A stretch of 64,000 nucleotides of DNA from CBDIDH01 sp965277595 (GCA_965277595.1 CBDIDH010000002.1:124001-188000), one strand, 5' to 3'; shown: positions 16,179-26,236, numbered from the stretch's first letter. Program-made: numbers and translations. Notes: generated by a model from the sequence alone, not told the origin.

Positions 16179-17663
16179 TCAGCTTTTCGATTTCGGTTCG
16201 GCTTTTTTGACGGCGGGCGGGTTTTTCAGTTTAACGAGGGCGTCGGCGTAAGCCTTGAAGACCTCGTCGTCGAGGTAGCGAAGGATCAAGGTTTCAAGGT
16301 CGGTCAGTTGGGCCTGAGCGGTCTTGGTCAGGACTGCCTTGCGAGACTTTTCCTGCTGGCGGGTCGCTTCGTCCTTGAGCCGGTTCAACTCGTCCGCGAA
16401 CGACTGGCCGGATTTAAGGGTTGAGAATTCCTTCAGGGCCGACTCGGCCCCGGCCCAGTCCTCTCCGTCGAATCGGGCCTTGATCCGGGCTTCAAGCCGG
16501 GCGCGGAGGGCGACCAGGTCAATCACGGCGTCACGCAGGGAGTCGAGCCGCGTCTCCAGGGTGACGGCCATCGGCTTGGGATCAAATGGCGGAATGGTCC
16601 GTTCGGTCTCATCCAGGCCGGGCATCAGTGGAAATTCGACCATCGGCTCGTTGCTGCCGGCGAGGAGTCGGAACACAAGCAGGCCGTCGGCGAAGAGCGG
16701 ATCGACGGTGATTCGACCGCCACGGTCGGTCGTGCCGATATCGTGAAACTGGCCGTCGGGATAGCGTCGGGCCGTCAAAACGTAACCGGCCGCGGGGGCC
16801 TTGTCGGGAAGAGTCACGAACCGGAGCCGCGTCGGACTTTTGCCGGGCTTGACCCCCAGGGCAACCATCGACGTCTCCTGCATGACCTGGTTCGTCAGTG
16901 GGTTGCTGTAGACGCTCACGACCGAGCAACGCGCCCCGGCGGCTTCGGCCGCCTCGACACGCAAGAACGTGTAGGCGATGGCCCGGACGAGCGGCTTTTT
17001 GCCCCCCTTGCGAGGCACGACCCGCAAAGGTTGAAAAATCGAGCCGTCGACGACGATCTGGCCGACGGGACTTGCCGACGGGAGCGAGGCGCCGCGAACG
17101 GTCAACGCCACGTCCTTCCCAAATCGCTCGCCAATCTCGGCATACGGGGAAAACAGATCCAGGGCGAAGCGGAGCAGCTCGCGAGGCGCGTCTCGGATGA
17201 CGGGGACGGGTCGTTGCTGAAGGCCGCCGAGGCGTCCCGTGGCGACGTCAAGCTCGCGACCCGAGAGCACGAGCGCCGCGCCTTCGACGCCGAGGCGAAT
17301 GATCCAGACCTTATCGACCCCCTCGGCCGTGGATTCGAGCGCCTCGGGTTTGAGCGAATCGAGACCCTGGGCGAAAGTGTTGGCCTCGGCAGGTTCGGAA
17401 ATCTGAACTTGCCAGGGGGCACCCACGAAGCGTTGCACGAGAGCCTGCCAGTCGGAAAGGAGGGCAGCGCGGCGCTGGGTGTCGAAGCGAGCCTCGGGGT
17501 CGATCGCCAGCAGGACCCGGATTCGGTAGGGTTGGCGATCAAGAGCTTCCACGACCTTTGGCGTATCGGCGGGGGCGCTCAAGGCGACCGAAGCCACGAG
17601 CCCGACGAGGACCGCGAGGGAGATTACCAGGGATCTTTGGCGTACCAAGGCGCGATCTCCCAC
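16179..17663 (-). CDS. Exported protein of unknown function, last gene of five-gene operon
   Basis: A 494-residue protein with a signal-peptide-like N-terminus (RSLVISLAVLVGLVASVALSA). The rest is mixed alpha/beta without a family I recognise. A coiled-coil-prone segment lies around 375-475 (SLRDAVIDLVALRARLEARI and following), and the C-terminus is Lys/Pro-rich (AVKKAEPKSKS). The GTG start at 17663 has GAGGG nine bases upstream and overlaps the end of the SBP_bac_5 gene by 40 bases, so the two are translationally linked. The envelope location is inferred from the signal peptide. Confidence 0.75.
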   Translation of the reverse strand: MGDRALVRQRSLVISLAVLVGLVASVALSAPADTPKVVEALDRQPYRIRVLLAIDPEARFDTQRRAALLSDWQALVQRFVGAPWQVQISEPAEANTFAQGLDSLKPEALESTAEGVDKVWIIRLGVEGAALVLSGRELDVATGRLGGLQQRPVPVIRDAPRELLRFALDLFSPYAEIGERFGKDVALTVRGASLPSASPVGQIVVDGSIFQPLRVVPRKGGKKPLVRAIAYTFLRVEAAEAAGARCSVVSVYSNPLTNQVMQETSMVALGVKPGKSPTRLRFVTLPDKAPAAGYVLTARRYPDGQFHDIGTTDRGGRITVDPLFADGLLVFRLLAGSNEPMVEFPLMPGLDETERTIPPFDPKPMAVTLETRLDSLRDAVIDLVALRARLEARIKARFDGEDWAGAESALKEFSTLKSGQSFADELNRLKDEATRQQEKSRKAVLTKTAQAQLTDLETLILRYLDDEVFKAYADALVKLKNPPAVKKAEPKSKS

Positions 17664-20062
17664 GATGCGAGGCCCTCGTAAAGTTGGTCGGCGATGTCTT
17701 TCGGACCCTTCAACCGGGTGTGCCAGGCATAATGATCTTCCACCTGCCAGAGCGGCAGAATGGGGAGTTCATCACGGCATTCCCGATCAATCTGGATGAG
17801 CAAACCACGCGCGGTGGGCCATTCGGGAGCGCATTCCAGTTGAAGAAGGAGTTGGAGGATTCGCGGACTGGCGAGTGAGGCGAGCGGATTCGACGACGGA
17901 GCGGCGTCATACGCCGGAGCGATCAGCGGACCAGCGTCGTTCAACGGGTCGCCGCAGGGAGAGATCCGATACACCAGGTCGAACCGCCTTCCCGATCGAA
18001 GCTCGGCCTCCAGCTCCGATTCGGGGCTTTCCCTCAAGATGACCTCTAGACCAACTGCTTTACCCACGAAATTCCAGCTTTCGGCAATCCGGGGAGCGAC
18101 CCGCCGCGCCTCGGGAGTGGCGGGGAATTCGAAGGTCAGCTTGATCGGGTTGCCGCCGAGTTCCTTGCGAGCGCCTGCAATGAGCATTCGAGCGAGCAGA
18201 GGGTCAAAGACAAGGGCCGGAACGTTGGGGGCGTCGGCGTACTCGCCTTTGGGAAAGGGACCGTCGGAGACGAGGTTGATGCCGTCGGCCGGGTGACGCA
18301 AGAGGTTGTCTTCGAGGATCGTCCGGCGGTCGATCGCGGCGGAGAGAGCGCGACGGAGGTTGCGATTGCGAAGCGCGGGAGTCCGACCGTCGAGGGCGAT
18401 CCGGTGAAGTCGCGGCCGAGAATAGCGGCCGATCTTGAACGACGGATTCGAGGCGATCCCGGCAAGGCGGTCGGGGGGAACGTGCTCGACGAGAGAGACC
18501 TCGCCCCGGGTAAACGCGCCGAAGGTCTGCGAGGCGGTCGCGTGACGGAATTCCTTGATCCTGAGGACCAAGTCGGGTGCCTGTTTTTCCAGGCGCTGGC
18601 TGGCGACGATCTCGAAGCGATCGGGACCGGCCTCGACGCACCGGAACGGGCCGTCGGTCACGAGCTTACGGGCCTCGTCGCTGGCGTGGCCCGAGCGGCC
18701 GTCGACCGCGGCGTGGCTGGGGCCGACGGGACCGAGCAGAAAGGCGCCGGGCCTCAGGAAGACCCGGGTGAGGTGAATCTCGACGCGCGAGGCGTCGGGC
18801 AGATCGACCCGATCGAGCAAATCAGCCCATCGGGCCGAGAAGCGAGGCGAGGTCGGCTCGGCGGCGTCGGTCAAGGCCCGGCCAAGGTCGGCCGAGTCGA
18901 CGGTTCGAGAGCCGTCCGACCATCGAGCGTCGGACCGGACTCGAATCACGACGCGACGTCCCAGGTCGGTGGTCGTGACCTTCTCGGCAAGCTGGCCGGA
19001 AATTTTGCCTTGCATCGACTCCTCGTCGTCGCGGGCGAGAACAGGGAGGTACAGCAGGCGATTGACCCGCTCGTCGGCCGGTGAGCGTATCCAGGGACCA
19101 ACGCCTCGGGGAAGATCGTCCACGGCGACTTCCAGGGTCGGCCGGGCGCTAAAGGCCGCTCGATAGGCATCGCCGGCTCCTTCGAGGCTCGGCCAGACGC
19201 GAAGGGCCTCGGTCAACTTATCGAGACGTCCTGACCCCTCATCCTTCTCCGCGCTTTTGACGAGTTCACGAGCACGATTGACAAACCGATCGCGAACCTC
19301 GCGCAGGACGGCGTGATCGGGGGCCATCGGCTCGACGTCGTGAAGAATCTTTCGCCCGCGCGCGTACAGTCCCAGTTCAAAGGCGCGAGCCGCTCGACTT
19401 CCGTAAGAGGTCGCGAGCTTGTCGGCAAGGCCCGGGTAATCCGGCTTGCGCGCGAAGAGTTCGCCCAGCAGTCTGAGCCCGCGCTCGCCATCGTTTTCCA
19501 GTAGCGCGACGCTTCCTTCGATGAAAAGCAGCCGGTTCACCTGGTCGTCGAGTCCTCGCCAACCCGGCGATCGGACCCGGGCTTTCAAGAGGAACTCAAA
19601 GGCCCGGGTGAACTCCTTGGCCAGGATCAGGCGTTCCGACTCGGCAATGAGCATGTCTTCGTAATATTCGATCGCCTTGATGTTCGACCGCTTGATTTTG
19701 AAGTCGCGAACCTCGCCCTCGAGGAGATGAACAATGAGCGTACCGGTGATTTCCTCGTCGGCGGGTTCGACGGCCTCGGCCTGCTTTTTTGGCTTCTGGC
19801 CGGGCAGAGTAATGTTACCCTCGGGAGGAATCTCGTTTCTGGCTCGCTTTCGCTTCTCTTCCTTGGCGGGATCGTAAGGAGGGAGTGGGCGAGGCAGAAC
19901 AGGCTCGATGCGGAGGACGGTGTTGTCCGAGAGCGTCATGCGGTCAAACGGTGGCGCGCTTCGCAAATCGACGTCGGCCGACCGGGAATCGGTTGAGGCC
20001 AAGATCACAAGAAGTAACGCCAGGGCCGCCTGGAAGCCGGGGGTTTCCCGATGTCGAGTCAT
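17624..20062 (-). CDS. Large SBP_bac_5 (oligopeptide-binding type) exported protein without transporter
   Basis: An 812-residue protein with a signal peptide (FQAALALLLVILASTDSRSA). About residues 30-310 form an extra N-terminal part with Pro/Lys-rich stretches and TPR-like helices. From about 325 on it resembles solute-binding proteins of peptide ABC transporters: a SARWADLL region, RRALSAAIDRRTIL near 575-588 (the family's ALxxAIDR motif) and ELPILPLWQVEDHYAW near the C-terminus. No ABC permease or ATPase gene is present, so use in uptake is doubtful; it may be a sensor or structural part. ATG 20062 overlaps the FHA-propeller gene stop by 4 bases. Confidence 0.85.
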   Translation of the reverse strand: MTRHRETPGFQAALALLLVILASTDSRSADVDLRSAPPFDRMTLSDNTVLRIEPVLPRPLPPYDPAKEEKRKRARNEIPPEGNITLPGQKPKKQAEAVEPADEEITGTLIVHLLEGEVRDFKIKRSNIKAIEYYEDMLIAESERLILAKEFTRAFEFLLKARVRSPGWRGLDDQVNRLLFIEGSVALLENDGERGLRLLGELFARKPDYPGLADKLATSYGSRAARAFELGLYARGRKILHDVEPMAPDHAVLREVRDRFVNRARELVKSAEKDEGSGRLDKLTEALRVWPSLEGAGDAYRAAFSARPTLEVAVDDLPRGVGPWIRSPADERVNRLLYLPVLARDDEESMQGKISGQLAEKVTTTDLGRRVVIRVRSDARWSDGSRTVDSADLGRALTDAAEPTSPRFSARWADLLDRVDLPDASRVEIHLTRVFLRPGAFLLGPVGPSHAAVDGRSGHASDEARKLVTDGPFRCVEAGPDRFEIVASQRLEKQAPDLVLRIKEFRHATASQTFGAFTRGEVSLVEHVPPDRLAGIASNPSFKIGRYSRPRLHRIALDGRTPALRNRNLRRALSAAIDRRTILEDNLLRHPADGINLVSDGPFPKGEYADAPNVPALVFDPLLARMLIAGARKELGGNPIKLTFEFPATPEARRVAPRIAESWNFVGKAVGLEVILRESPESELEAELRSGRRFDLVYRISPCGDPLNDAGPLIAPAYDAAPSSNPLASLASPRILQLLLQLECAPEWPTARGLLIQIDRECRDELPILPLWQVEDHYAWHTRLKGPKDIADQLYEGLASWEIAPWYAKDPW

Positions 20063-23000
20063 GGCGAGACTCCAGGTCCAGGCGCCTTGCGGTTCGGGTC
20101 GTTCAGGAGCCGGAGCGTGCCCGATCCCGTGGGAATGGCGAGACGATCTTCAAAGGCGATCGGCCCTCCGGCGGGAAGGACGCCGAGAGTGTTCGAGGCG
20201 TTGACGTCACCACTCGCCACGTCGCGGGCCTCGATCGAGCCGTCGCGGCCGAGAAACCAGACGGATGTCACCAGACCTGCCGGAGGGCCGGAAAAGGCGG
20301 CAATGCCGGCCTTCCCGAGCTTGACGGACCAGAGCTTCGTGCCGTCCTTGGCCAGTGCGAGCACACCGCCGGCCGAGTCGGTCAGGTAGCAGCGGCCGTC
20401 AATCGTTGTCGGCGGAATCGCAAGCGGTGCGTCGAGCCGCCACGAGCCGATCGGGCTGAGGTCGCGACCGGCAAGCGCCCGGGCTTGACCGTCAATCGTC
20501 GCGAAGACGAGCGCGTCGCCCGTCGAGCTGGGTTCGTTGGCGATCGCCGCGCCGACCGACGTTTCCGCGGCGACGACCAGGCGGGGCCTTGGATCGCGGA
20601 CGCGGACGATTCGACGGATCGTTCCCGCCTCGTCGGCAAGAGCGACGGCCTCGGCACCCAGGGCAACGGGGGGAACCCAGCGCGTCGGCCGGTTCCGGTC
20701 AAAGGGGGGGATGAAGGGCTCGGCAGCCATTTGACCGGTTGTCGGGTCGACGAGGTAGGCCCTGCCATCGGCTCCCGGAAGAAAAAGATTTGGTCCCCAG
20801 GCAATCGGCCTGGCGCCGATTGGTGCGGGCAAGCCAACCTCGCGAACGTCAGTTGAGCCGGACTGAACGAGACATTTCGTCGAACCTGTTGAGGGAATCA
20901 GGGCCGTCCAGCTCTCGCCGACGACCCGAGAAAAGGCGAGGCTGGGAAGTCGGAAACTCCCGGGTCGGGGAATCGGAGCCTCGATAAAACCGCCGTTGCG
21001 CAGCATCTTCGAGGAGAGGCCAAGCGGGCGGGCGTCGAGACCCAAGGAGGTCAGGGCCTTGCCGTCCGGTGTTAAGGCGGGGGTCAAGGGCCAGGGGGCA
21101 CCCAGAATCGTTCGCCAGTTGACGACACCTGTTTTCGGATCGACGCCCCAGAGCGCGACACCAGGCCCCTCGCTGCTTTGCTGGGTCAGAACGAGTGTTG
21201 GACCGGCGATCTGCGGCGGGGCGAGTGCGGGACCGGCCTCGGCGAGGGTCCAGGAGGCTTCGAGGGTGCCCCGTTCCGGGTCAAGTTCGTACCGCCCGGA
21301 GCGGCCCGAGCCGACGAGAAGTTCCCGCTCGGATCGAGAAAGGGCGAAGGCGGGACCAGACGAGTCCTGATCGGATTTGCTCCGCGCGATCAGGCGAAGC
21401 GGATCTTTTTCGCCGTAAGCACCGACGGCGTACGCCGACATTCCGCCACGATCCGCGCTCGCCCAGAGGACAGAACCCGACGAGGCGGGCGTTCCCCAGG
21501 TCCAGCCGACGATCGGAATTTGCTGAATGGCGGAAAGCTTCGTTCCTTCCTCGTCGAGCAAGAAGACACGCCAGCGGCCGGCGCGGATCTGGTGATTTTC
21601 AGCCACGATCAGGTAGCGCCCGACCCGCGCGGGGGGGCAGAGGACGGAACCGGTCGAATGGCCGAGGTATTCCACGGCCACGCAGGCGATCGGATCGCGA
21701 CCGACGACGAAGAGGCAGTCCTTGTCGGCGACGACATAGAGAAATCGTCCTGACTCATCGCTGACGGCAGGTCGGGCCAGCGGGATTTTCAGGTCCAGGG
21801 TCGCCCGCAAGGCACCCGTCGGCAGGTCGATGATGAGAAGCCGTCCCGAAGGCGTGGTCTGGATCACCTGGTTTCCCAGAACGAGCGGCGGGTCGGTCAC
21901 CGGACCGCCGAGGGTCTGCCGCCAGGTCAGCGTTCCGGTCCGAGAGTCGAGGCGGACGAGTTCGTCATGACGGGCGTCGACAACGAGAACCGCGGATTGA
22001 CCGGCGATGGGCTGAGGCGGGAACGGCGATGATTCGCCGACGGGAGTTTGCCAAACAGGCGCACCGGTTGTGCCGTCGATGCCGTGGGCCATGCCGTCGG
22101 CAATCGCGAAAACGAGAGGGGCGTCGGCTGTCGGGGGGCTTGGACCTGGAGAGCGGAGAACCAAGGTCGTGGGCGGGCCTAGGGGGTCGGGGTGCGGCTC
22201 GGTCTCGCCGGGACGTCCCGAGGGGTCGAGCATGACGGCTTTTCGGATCAGTGCGTTGGCCGCGGTCATTCGCGAAAGAAGTTCGCGGTCCTCGGCCTGG
22301 TCGGCATACGCGGCGACAAGGGCGTCGCGCGCGGCGTAAACGCCGGTTGAGGAACCGTTTTTGAGGGCGGTATCCATCGCGGCCAGGCGTTCGAGGCGAA
22401 TGCGTTGCTTGAGAACGGCCGCGCGGGCGGTGTTGAGCTTCTCGTTCAGACGCGACTTTTTCAAAAACGCCTCAGCCGCCTTGCCGGTGATCTTCCCGTG
22501 AAGGGCCACGGCCGATTCCGCCTGCGCAAGCGTGGCGGGATCTGCCGAGAGTCGAGCGCGGTCGGCCAGTTGCTCGCCGGTCTTCAAAACAAGTTCGTCA
22601 AGCTCGGTGCTTGAATCGCGATAGGCGTCTAGCTTCGAGACCGAGGCGAGCATGGCCTCTTCGGCTTCGAGCGCAAGGGCCCACGAGGCACCCGCGGGGC
22701 TCGTGTACTGGCGGACCTTGGCGAGTGCTCGGTGAACTTTGGCCTTGCCGGCGCGGAGGTCGTCGGGATTCTCCTTGAGGAAGCGGTCAAAACCGCGAAT
22801 GGCGGTCCGGTAGTCGCCGTCATCGAGGTTGCTGACAGCCTGGTCGTAAAGTCGATCGGCCGCGGTCTTCGCGATGATCCCGTAGAGGGCGATACCAACG
22901 AGAACGAGTGCCACGAACGAAGCGCCAAGGCCAAAGACCAGCGGCGACGAAAGAATGCGTTCCTGCCCCGGGGCGTAGGCGCGCGCGGAGAAGACGTAAA

Positions 23001-23547
23001 AGAAACGTTTCCAGCCTCGAACCGGTTCCGGTTTCCATTCCGGCTGAAAATCCCAGACGTTTTTCGGAGGCGTGACGGCTGGTGATTCCGGCTCCGCGAT
23101 CGCTGTCTCCAGCGACGGCGGGGCGACCTCCTGGGCCTCGCGCCAGCTTCCGCGTTTGATCGTCGAGCCAGCGGGGGGCGGCGCGAGAAAAACCGGGGTC
23201 TGAACGCGGGTCACGTCGTCGCGAGGCGGAGCAGGGGGGGGCTCTGGAGCGCCGGCGTGGATCATGAAGATCCGGTTCGATCCAATCTGGATCTCATCGC
23301 CCTGACGAAAGCTTGATGAGGCCATCTTGTGGCCGTTCACCACGAGGTAACCCGCGTCGGGCGAGGCATCGACCTTGAAACGTTTTTTCAAGGTTTGCCA
23401 GCGCACCCGGCCATGAAACGGAAGAACGCCCTCGCCGGTCAAGACGACGTCGCACTTCGGGCTTGACCCGAACATGATCGGCTGATCGTTCGCGATCGTC
23501 ACGCGCTCGACCCGGCCTCGGCCGTCGTGAACTTCGAGGGTCGCCAT
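20059..23547 (-). CDS. FHA-domain, membrane-anchored, TPR/PQQ-type beta-propeller protein
   Basis: A 1162-residue protein. Residues about 15-95 form a forkhead-associated domain (GSSPKCDVVL, HGRV, VNGHK), which binds phosphothreonine. A Pro-rich linker follows, then a single membrane helix at about 203-226. Next come TPR-like helices (about 230-330: AVSNLDDGDYRTAIRGFDRF) and from about 470 to the end repeated PQQ/pyrrolo-quinoline-like blades (GAPVWQTPVG, GTLTWRQTLGG, GVVNWRTILG). The topology puts FHA in the cytoplasm and the propeller outside the membrane. It could pass a kinase signal to the envelope (inference). It overlaps the following gene by 4 bases and lies 45 bases after the preceding one. 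Confidence 0.88.
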   Translation of the reverse strand: MATLEVHDGRGRVERVTIANDQPIMFGSSPKCDVVLTGEGVLPFHGRVRWQTLKKRFKVDASPDAGYLVVNGHKMASSSFRQGDEIQIGSNRIFMIHAGAPEPPPAPPRDDVTRVQTPVFLAPPPAGSTIKRGSWREAQEVAPPSLETAIAEPESPAVTPPKNVWDFQPEWKPEPVRGWKRFFYVFSARAYAPGQERILSSPLVFGLGASFVALVLVGIALYGIIAKTAADRLYDQAVSNLDDGDYRTAIRGFDRFLKENPDDLRAGKAKVHRALAKVRQYTSPAGASWALALEAEEAMLASVSKLDAYRDSSTELDELVLKTGEQLADRARLSADPATLAQAESAVALHGKITGKAAEAFLKKSRLNEKLNTARAAVLKQRIRLERLAAMDTALKNGSSTGVYAARDALVAAYADQAEDRELLSRMTAANALIRKAVMLDPSGRPGETEPHPDPLGPPTTLVLRSPGPSPPTADAPLVFAIADGMAHGIDGTTGAPVWQTPVGESSPFPPQPIAGQSAVLVVDARHDELVRLDSRTGTLTWRQTLGGPVTDPPLVLGNQVIQTTPSGRLLIIDLPTGALRATLDLKIPLARPAVSDESGRFLYVVADKDCLFVVGRDPIACVAVEYLGHSTGSVLCPPARVGRYLIVAENHQIRAGRWRVFLLDEEGTKLSAIQQIPIVGWTWGTPASSGSVLWASADRGGMSAYAVGAYGEKDPLRLIARSKSDQDSSGPAFALSRSERELLVGSGRSGRYELDPERGTLEASWTLAEAGPALAPPQIAGPTLVLTQQSSEGPGVALWGVDPKTGVVNWRTILGAPWPLTPALTPDGKALTSLGLDARPLGLSSKMLRNGGFIEAPIPRPGSFRLPSLAFSRVVGESWTALIPSTGSTKCLVQSGSTDVREVGLPAPIGARPIAWGPNLFLPGADGRAYLVDPTTGQMAAEPFIPPFDRNRPTRWVPPVALGAEAVALADEAGTIRRIVRVRDPRPRLVVAAETSVGAAIANEPSSTGDALVFATIDGQARALAGRDLSPIGSWRLDAPLAIPPTTIDGRCYLTDSAGGVLALAKDGTKLWSVKLGKAGIAAFSGPPAGLVTSVWFLGRDGSIEARDVASGDVNASNTLGVLPAGGPIAFEDRLAIPTGSGTLRLLNDPNRKAPGPGVSP

Positions 23548-23592
23548 GTGGGATTGATCAATCCTGTTCAGGACGGGACGATCGGGTCCGGC

Positions 23593-24534
23593 TCAACGTA
23601 AAGGCTCCTGGGCAAGGACGGCGAAGCCGTAGCCCGATCCTGTGGAAACAACGCTAAAACGGGTGAAGCGAATTTCCGAGGGTTGCCTCCCGCGATAGCG
23701 AACCTCAAGCTGCGCGAGTTGTTGCTCAACCGCCTTGGGATAGAATTGAAGGACGACCCCTTCGCCGACATTGACACCCGCCTTCGCCAGCAGGGTCACG
23801 TCCGAGACCTTTCGCCCTCGCCCTTGCCAGAGGAAATAGAGCCGGTTATCGCCTTGACCCGATCCGGAACGCTTCGATGGGACCGCGTCCGAGAACCGGG
23901 AAACATACGTGAGCTGATCGGGGCCGGAGATCACGGCCAGCTCGACCCCAAGGGCATCAAGCTGGCGGGCATATTCCTCGATCGTCTGGCCGGGGTTATA
24001 AACAATACTCCAGCGCTGTTCGGCGGGCACGCCGCCATCGCCTGGGCCAAGGCCGAGCCCAGGTCCCCCCGTGCCCAGCTTCGAGGCCCGCCGACCGCTG
24101 GCGACCGGGCCGCCCGAAACCTCGGCGCTCATGTCAACCTCGGCGAGGTTCTGACCCGAATCCGCGAGGGCATCGATCATCGACGACGGAGTCGTCTGGA
24201 CGGAAGGTTGTTCAAATTCGCCCGCCGTTTCCTCGTTGTTGGACGCTTGCGGAGCAGCCTCGGCGCCGGGAATGTCGACCTTCTCGGTGGATCCAGGGGT
24301 TCCATCCGGACTGCCACCGCCGCCGCCGAAGACCTCGACGATTTGAAGGGGCGCGGTGACCCGGCTCGCGTACTCCTGATTCGTCTTGTAGATCAAGAAG
24401 AGCCAGGCGACCACGAGCGCCGCGCCGACGACAACGGCCATGAGCATCGAGGTCACGCGGTCATAGGCTGACTCGCCAAAGACCCTGGGATCAAAGGCCA
24501 GTGCCGCCGGCGCGGCGGAGGGTGCGGAGGTCAT
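23593..24534 (-). CDS. Single-span membrane protein with Gly/Pro-rich linker, unknown function
   Basis: A 313-residue protein with an N-terminal cytoplasmic tail, one membrane helix at about residues 29-49 (SMLMAVVVGAALVVAWLFLI), a long low-complexity linker (about 65-175, including FGGGGGSPDG and GTGGPGLGLGPGDGG) and a folded C-terminal domain from about 180 (QRWSIVYNPGQTIEEYARQL). The layout recalls TolR/TonB-like tethered proteins, but no family motif is clear. It starts inside the stop of the preceding gene (4-base overlap), as expected for coupled translation. Confidence 0.78.
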   Translation of the reverse strand: MTSAPSAAPAALAFDPRVFGESAYDRVTSMLMAVVVGAALVVAWLFLIYKTNQEYASRVTAPLQIVEVFGGGGGSPDGTPGSTEKVDIPGAEAAPQASNNEETAGEFEQPSVQTTPSSMIDALADSGQNLAEVDMSAEVSGGPVASGRRASKLGTGGPGLGLGPGDGGVPAEQRWSIVYNPGQTIEEYARQLDALGVELAVISGPDQLTYVSRFSDAVPSKRSGSGQGDNRLYFLWQGRGRKVSDVTLLAKAGVNVGEGVVLQFYPKAVEQQLAQLEVRYRGRQPSEIRFTRFSVVSTGSGYGFAVLAQEPLR

Positions 24535-26141
24535 CGCGGGCTCCGTCCGACGCCTGCCGGGGCCGTGCCCTCATCTTGTCCCTCGATATCGAGCGGGCGG
24601 ACGGCTGCATACCAGGCTCGCCAACGCGCCGCGGCTTCTTGACGCTGATCAGGAGTTGAAGGCGAGGGGGGACCCAGTCCGTCAGGCTTGCGGCTCAGCA
24701 ATTGCAATCCTTCGCGCGCCACGATCACGACCGACTCGTCCGGGTCCATCAACGCATCGGCGAGGGTCGGGACCGTGTCCAGATCGCCCGTCCTGGCCAG
24801 CGCCCAGACGGCGACCTTTCGAAGGCCGGGATCGCGGTCCTTGAGCATCTTGCGGAAACGGTCCTGGTGCGGGAGTAACACGCTCGGGCCGTCGGACAGA
24901 TAGCGCGTGACGAGGCCCGACAGGGCCGAGTCGGCGAGCGAGGCGCGAGGATCTTCGAGAACGGCGAGCATTCCCTCAACCGCGCCATTCATGGGACGAC
25001 TCACGACCCGACCACCGGCGACGGTCAGGCTTGAGAGGTCTCTCGGCAGGCCGCGACCGCCAAGAAGCGTTCCGGCGCCGAGGGATTTGACCTCGATCCG
25101 GGCGAGCGTCTTGGCCGTGGATTTGGTGAGAAAGAGAATCGCCCAGACCGTGTTCGGGACAACGCCGAAATTGGCTTCCCAGGAGCCGTCAGGGCGTTGC
25201 GAGGCCCGGATGAAACGTCGGCCTTGCTCGAACCAGTCGACTCGGCCGAGCGTGTCGCGATTGGCCAGGCCGCCCACGCGTTCGATCCCGTAGAGCGCGT
25301 AGTAAATCGATTCGCCCGCGGCGCCTGCGCCGGTCGTGAAGCTGGACGAGAGCCAGCCGAGTCCGCGTCGAATCGCCTGATCGAGCCTTGAGTGAGACAG
25401 ACTGACGTCGTAGCGCGCCTGTTTGCCCTCGGCGGTGAGGGGAACGAGGAGCGGGCTGGCGGAATCGCCCTGGCGGCGATAGCGACCGAGTTGCCGCTGA
25501 CAAATGAGAAGGCTACCGACTCCCGCGGCGGTCATGGCCAGGGTCTCGGGCCGATTCGGGTCGTCGCGGTGATAGTTCCAGCTTCCGCCGGAGGATTGCG
25601 ACGACATGAACCAGACCGCGGCTCGCTCCCAGGTCTCGGGAGGGATGCTGGCGCCGCCGTTCTCGGCTTCCCAGAGCCCGAGCAGGGCGTATTGAGAGAT
25701 CGAGGTATCGCCAAGCTGGCGGTCGGTATAGTCCCACGATCCGTTGGCCTTCTGCTGGCCGAGCAGGTACTGGGCGATCGCGGTTAACTCGCTCCGTCGG
25801 TTCACGTTGAGAGTGTTGGAGAGGGCCAGGGCGACGACCGCCGCCTCGTAGATATCCGCACCGCCGCGACGCTCCGGCTCGTAACCGCGCGAGGAGATCC
25901 GCGCCCGAAGCTTATTCAGGCAGGCCGACAGGCTCGCGTCGGTCGTCGGAACTTCCGCCTTGAGCATCGCCAGCGCGATCAGGGCCGTTTCCCCCGTTCC
26001 CGAGGCGCCCGCCTGGCCTCGAAGGAACTGGACACCTTTGAGAACGACCGGATCATTCTCCGCCAGCACGTTGACCGGCCTGGCACCATAGGCCAGGGCC
26101 AGAACGATGAATAAGCCGAACCTTTTTACGACCAACGGCAT
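24531..26141 (-). CDS. Exported alpha/alpha-toroid (prenyltransferase/squalene-oxidase repeat) protein with HEAT-like C-terminus
   Basis: A 536-residue protein with a hydrophobic signal-like N-terminus (FGLFIVLALAYGARPVNVLA). Repeats with QxxxGSW signatures (GQQKANGSWDYTD, SSQSSGGSWNYHRDD, ASQRPDGSWEANF) match the prenyltransferase/squalene-oxidase repeat fold. No catalytic DxDD or equivalent is evident, so it is probably not a cyclase. Residues about 410-495 are HEAT-like (DPGLRKVAVWALARTGD, DESVVIVAREGLQLL). It is the first gene of the five-gene operon. Such proteins are common in planctomycetes and probably serve as binding scaffolds (inference). Confidence 0.85.
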   Translation of the reverse strand: MPLVVKRFGLFIVLALAYGARPVNVLAENDPVVLKGVQFLRGQAGASGTGETALIALAMLKAEVPTTDASLSACLNKLRARISSRGYEPERRGGADIYEAAVVALALSNTLNVNRRSELTAIAQYLLGQQKANGSWDYTDRQLGDTSISQYALLGLWEAENGGASIPPETWERAAVWFMSSQSSGGSWNYHRDDPNRPETLAMTAAGVGSLLICQRQLGRYRRQGDSASPLLVPLTAEGKQARYDVSLSHSRLDQAIRRGLGWLSSSFTTGAGAAGESIYYALYGIERVGGLANRDTLGRVDWFEQGRRFIRASQRPDGSWEANFGVVPNTVWAILFLTKSTAKTLARIEVKSLGAGTLLGGRGLPRDLSSLTVAGGRVVSRPMNGAVEGMLAVLEDPRASLADSALSGLVTRYLSDGPSVLLPHQDRFRKMLKDRDPGLRKVAVWALARTGDLDTVPTLADALMDPDESVVIVAREGLQLLSRKPDGLGPPSPSTPDQRQEAAARWRAWYAAVRPLDIEGQDEGTAPAGVGRSPR

Positions 26142-26236
26142 GACGTGAGGTCACCCCCGAGCGAGACAGAAAGCGCGCCTGGGTCCATGCCGTTATTCTA
26201 GCCTTTCCTCCTGTTCGAAGGGAACCACCCGCGGGG

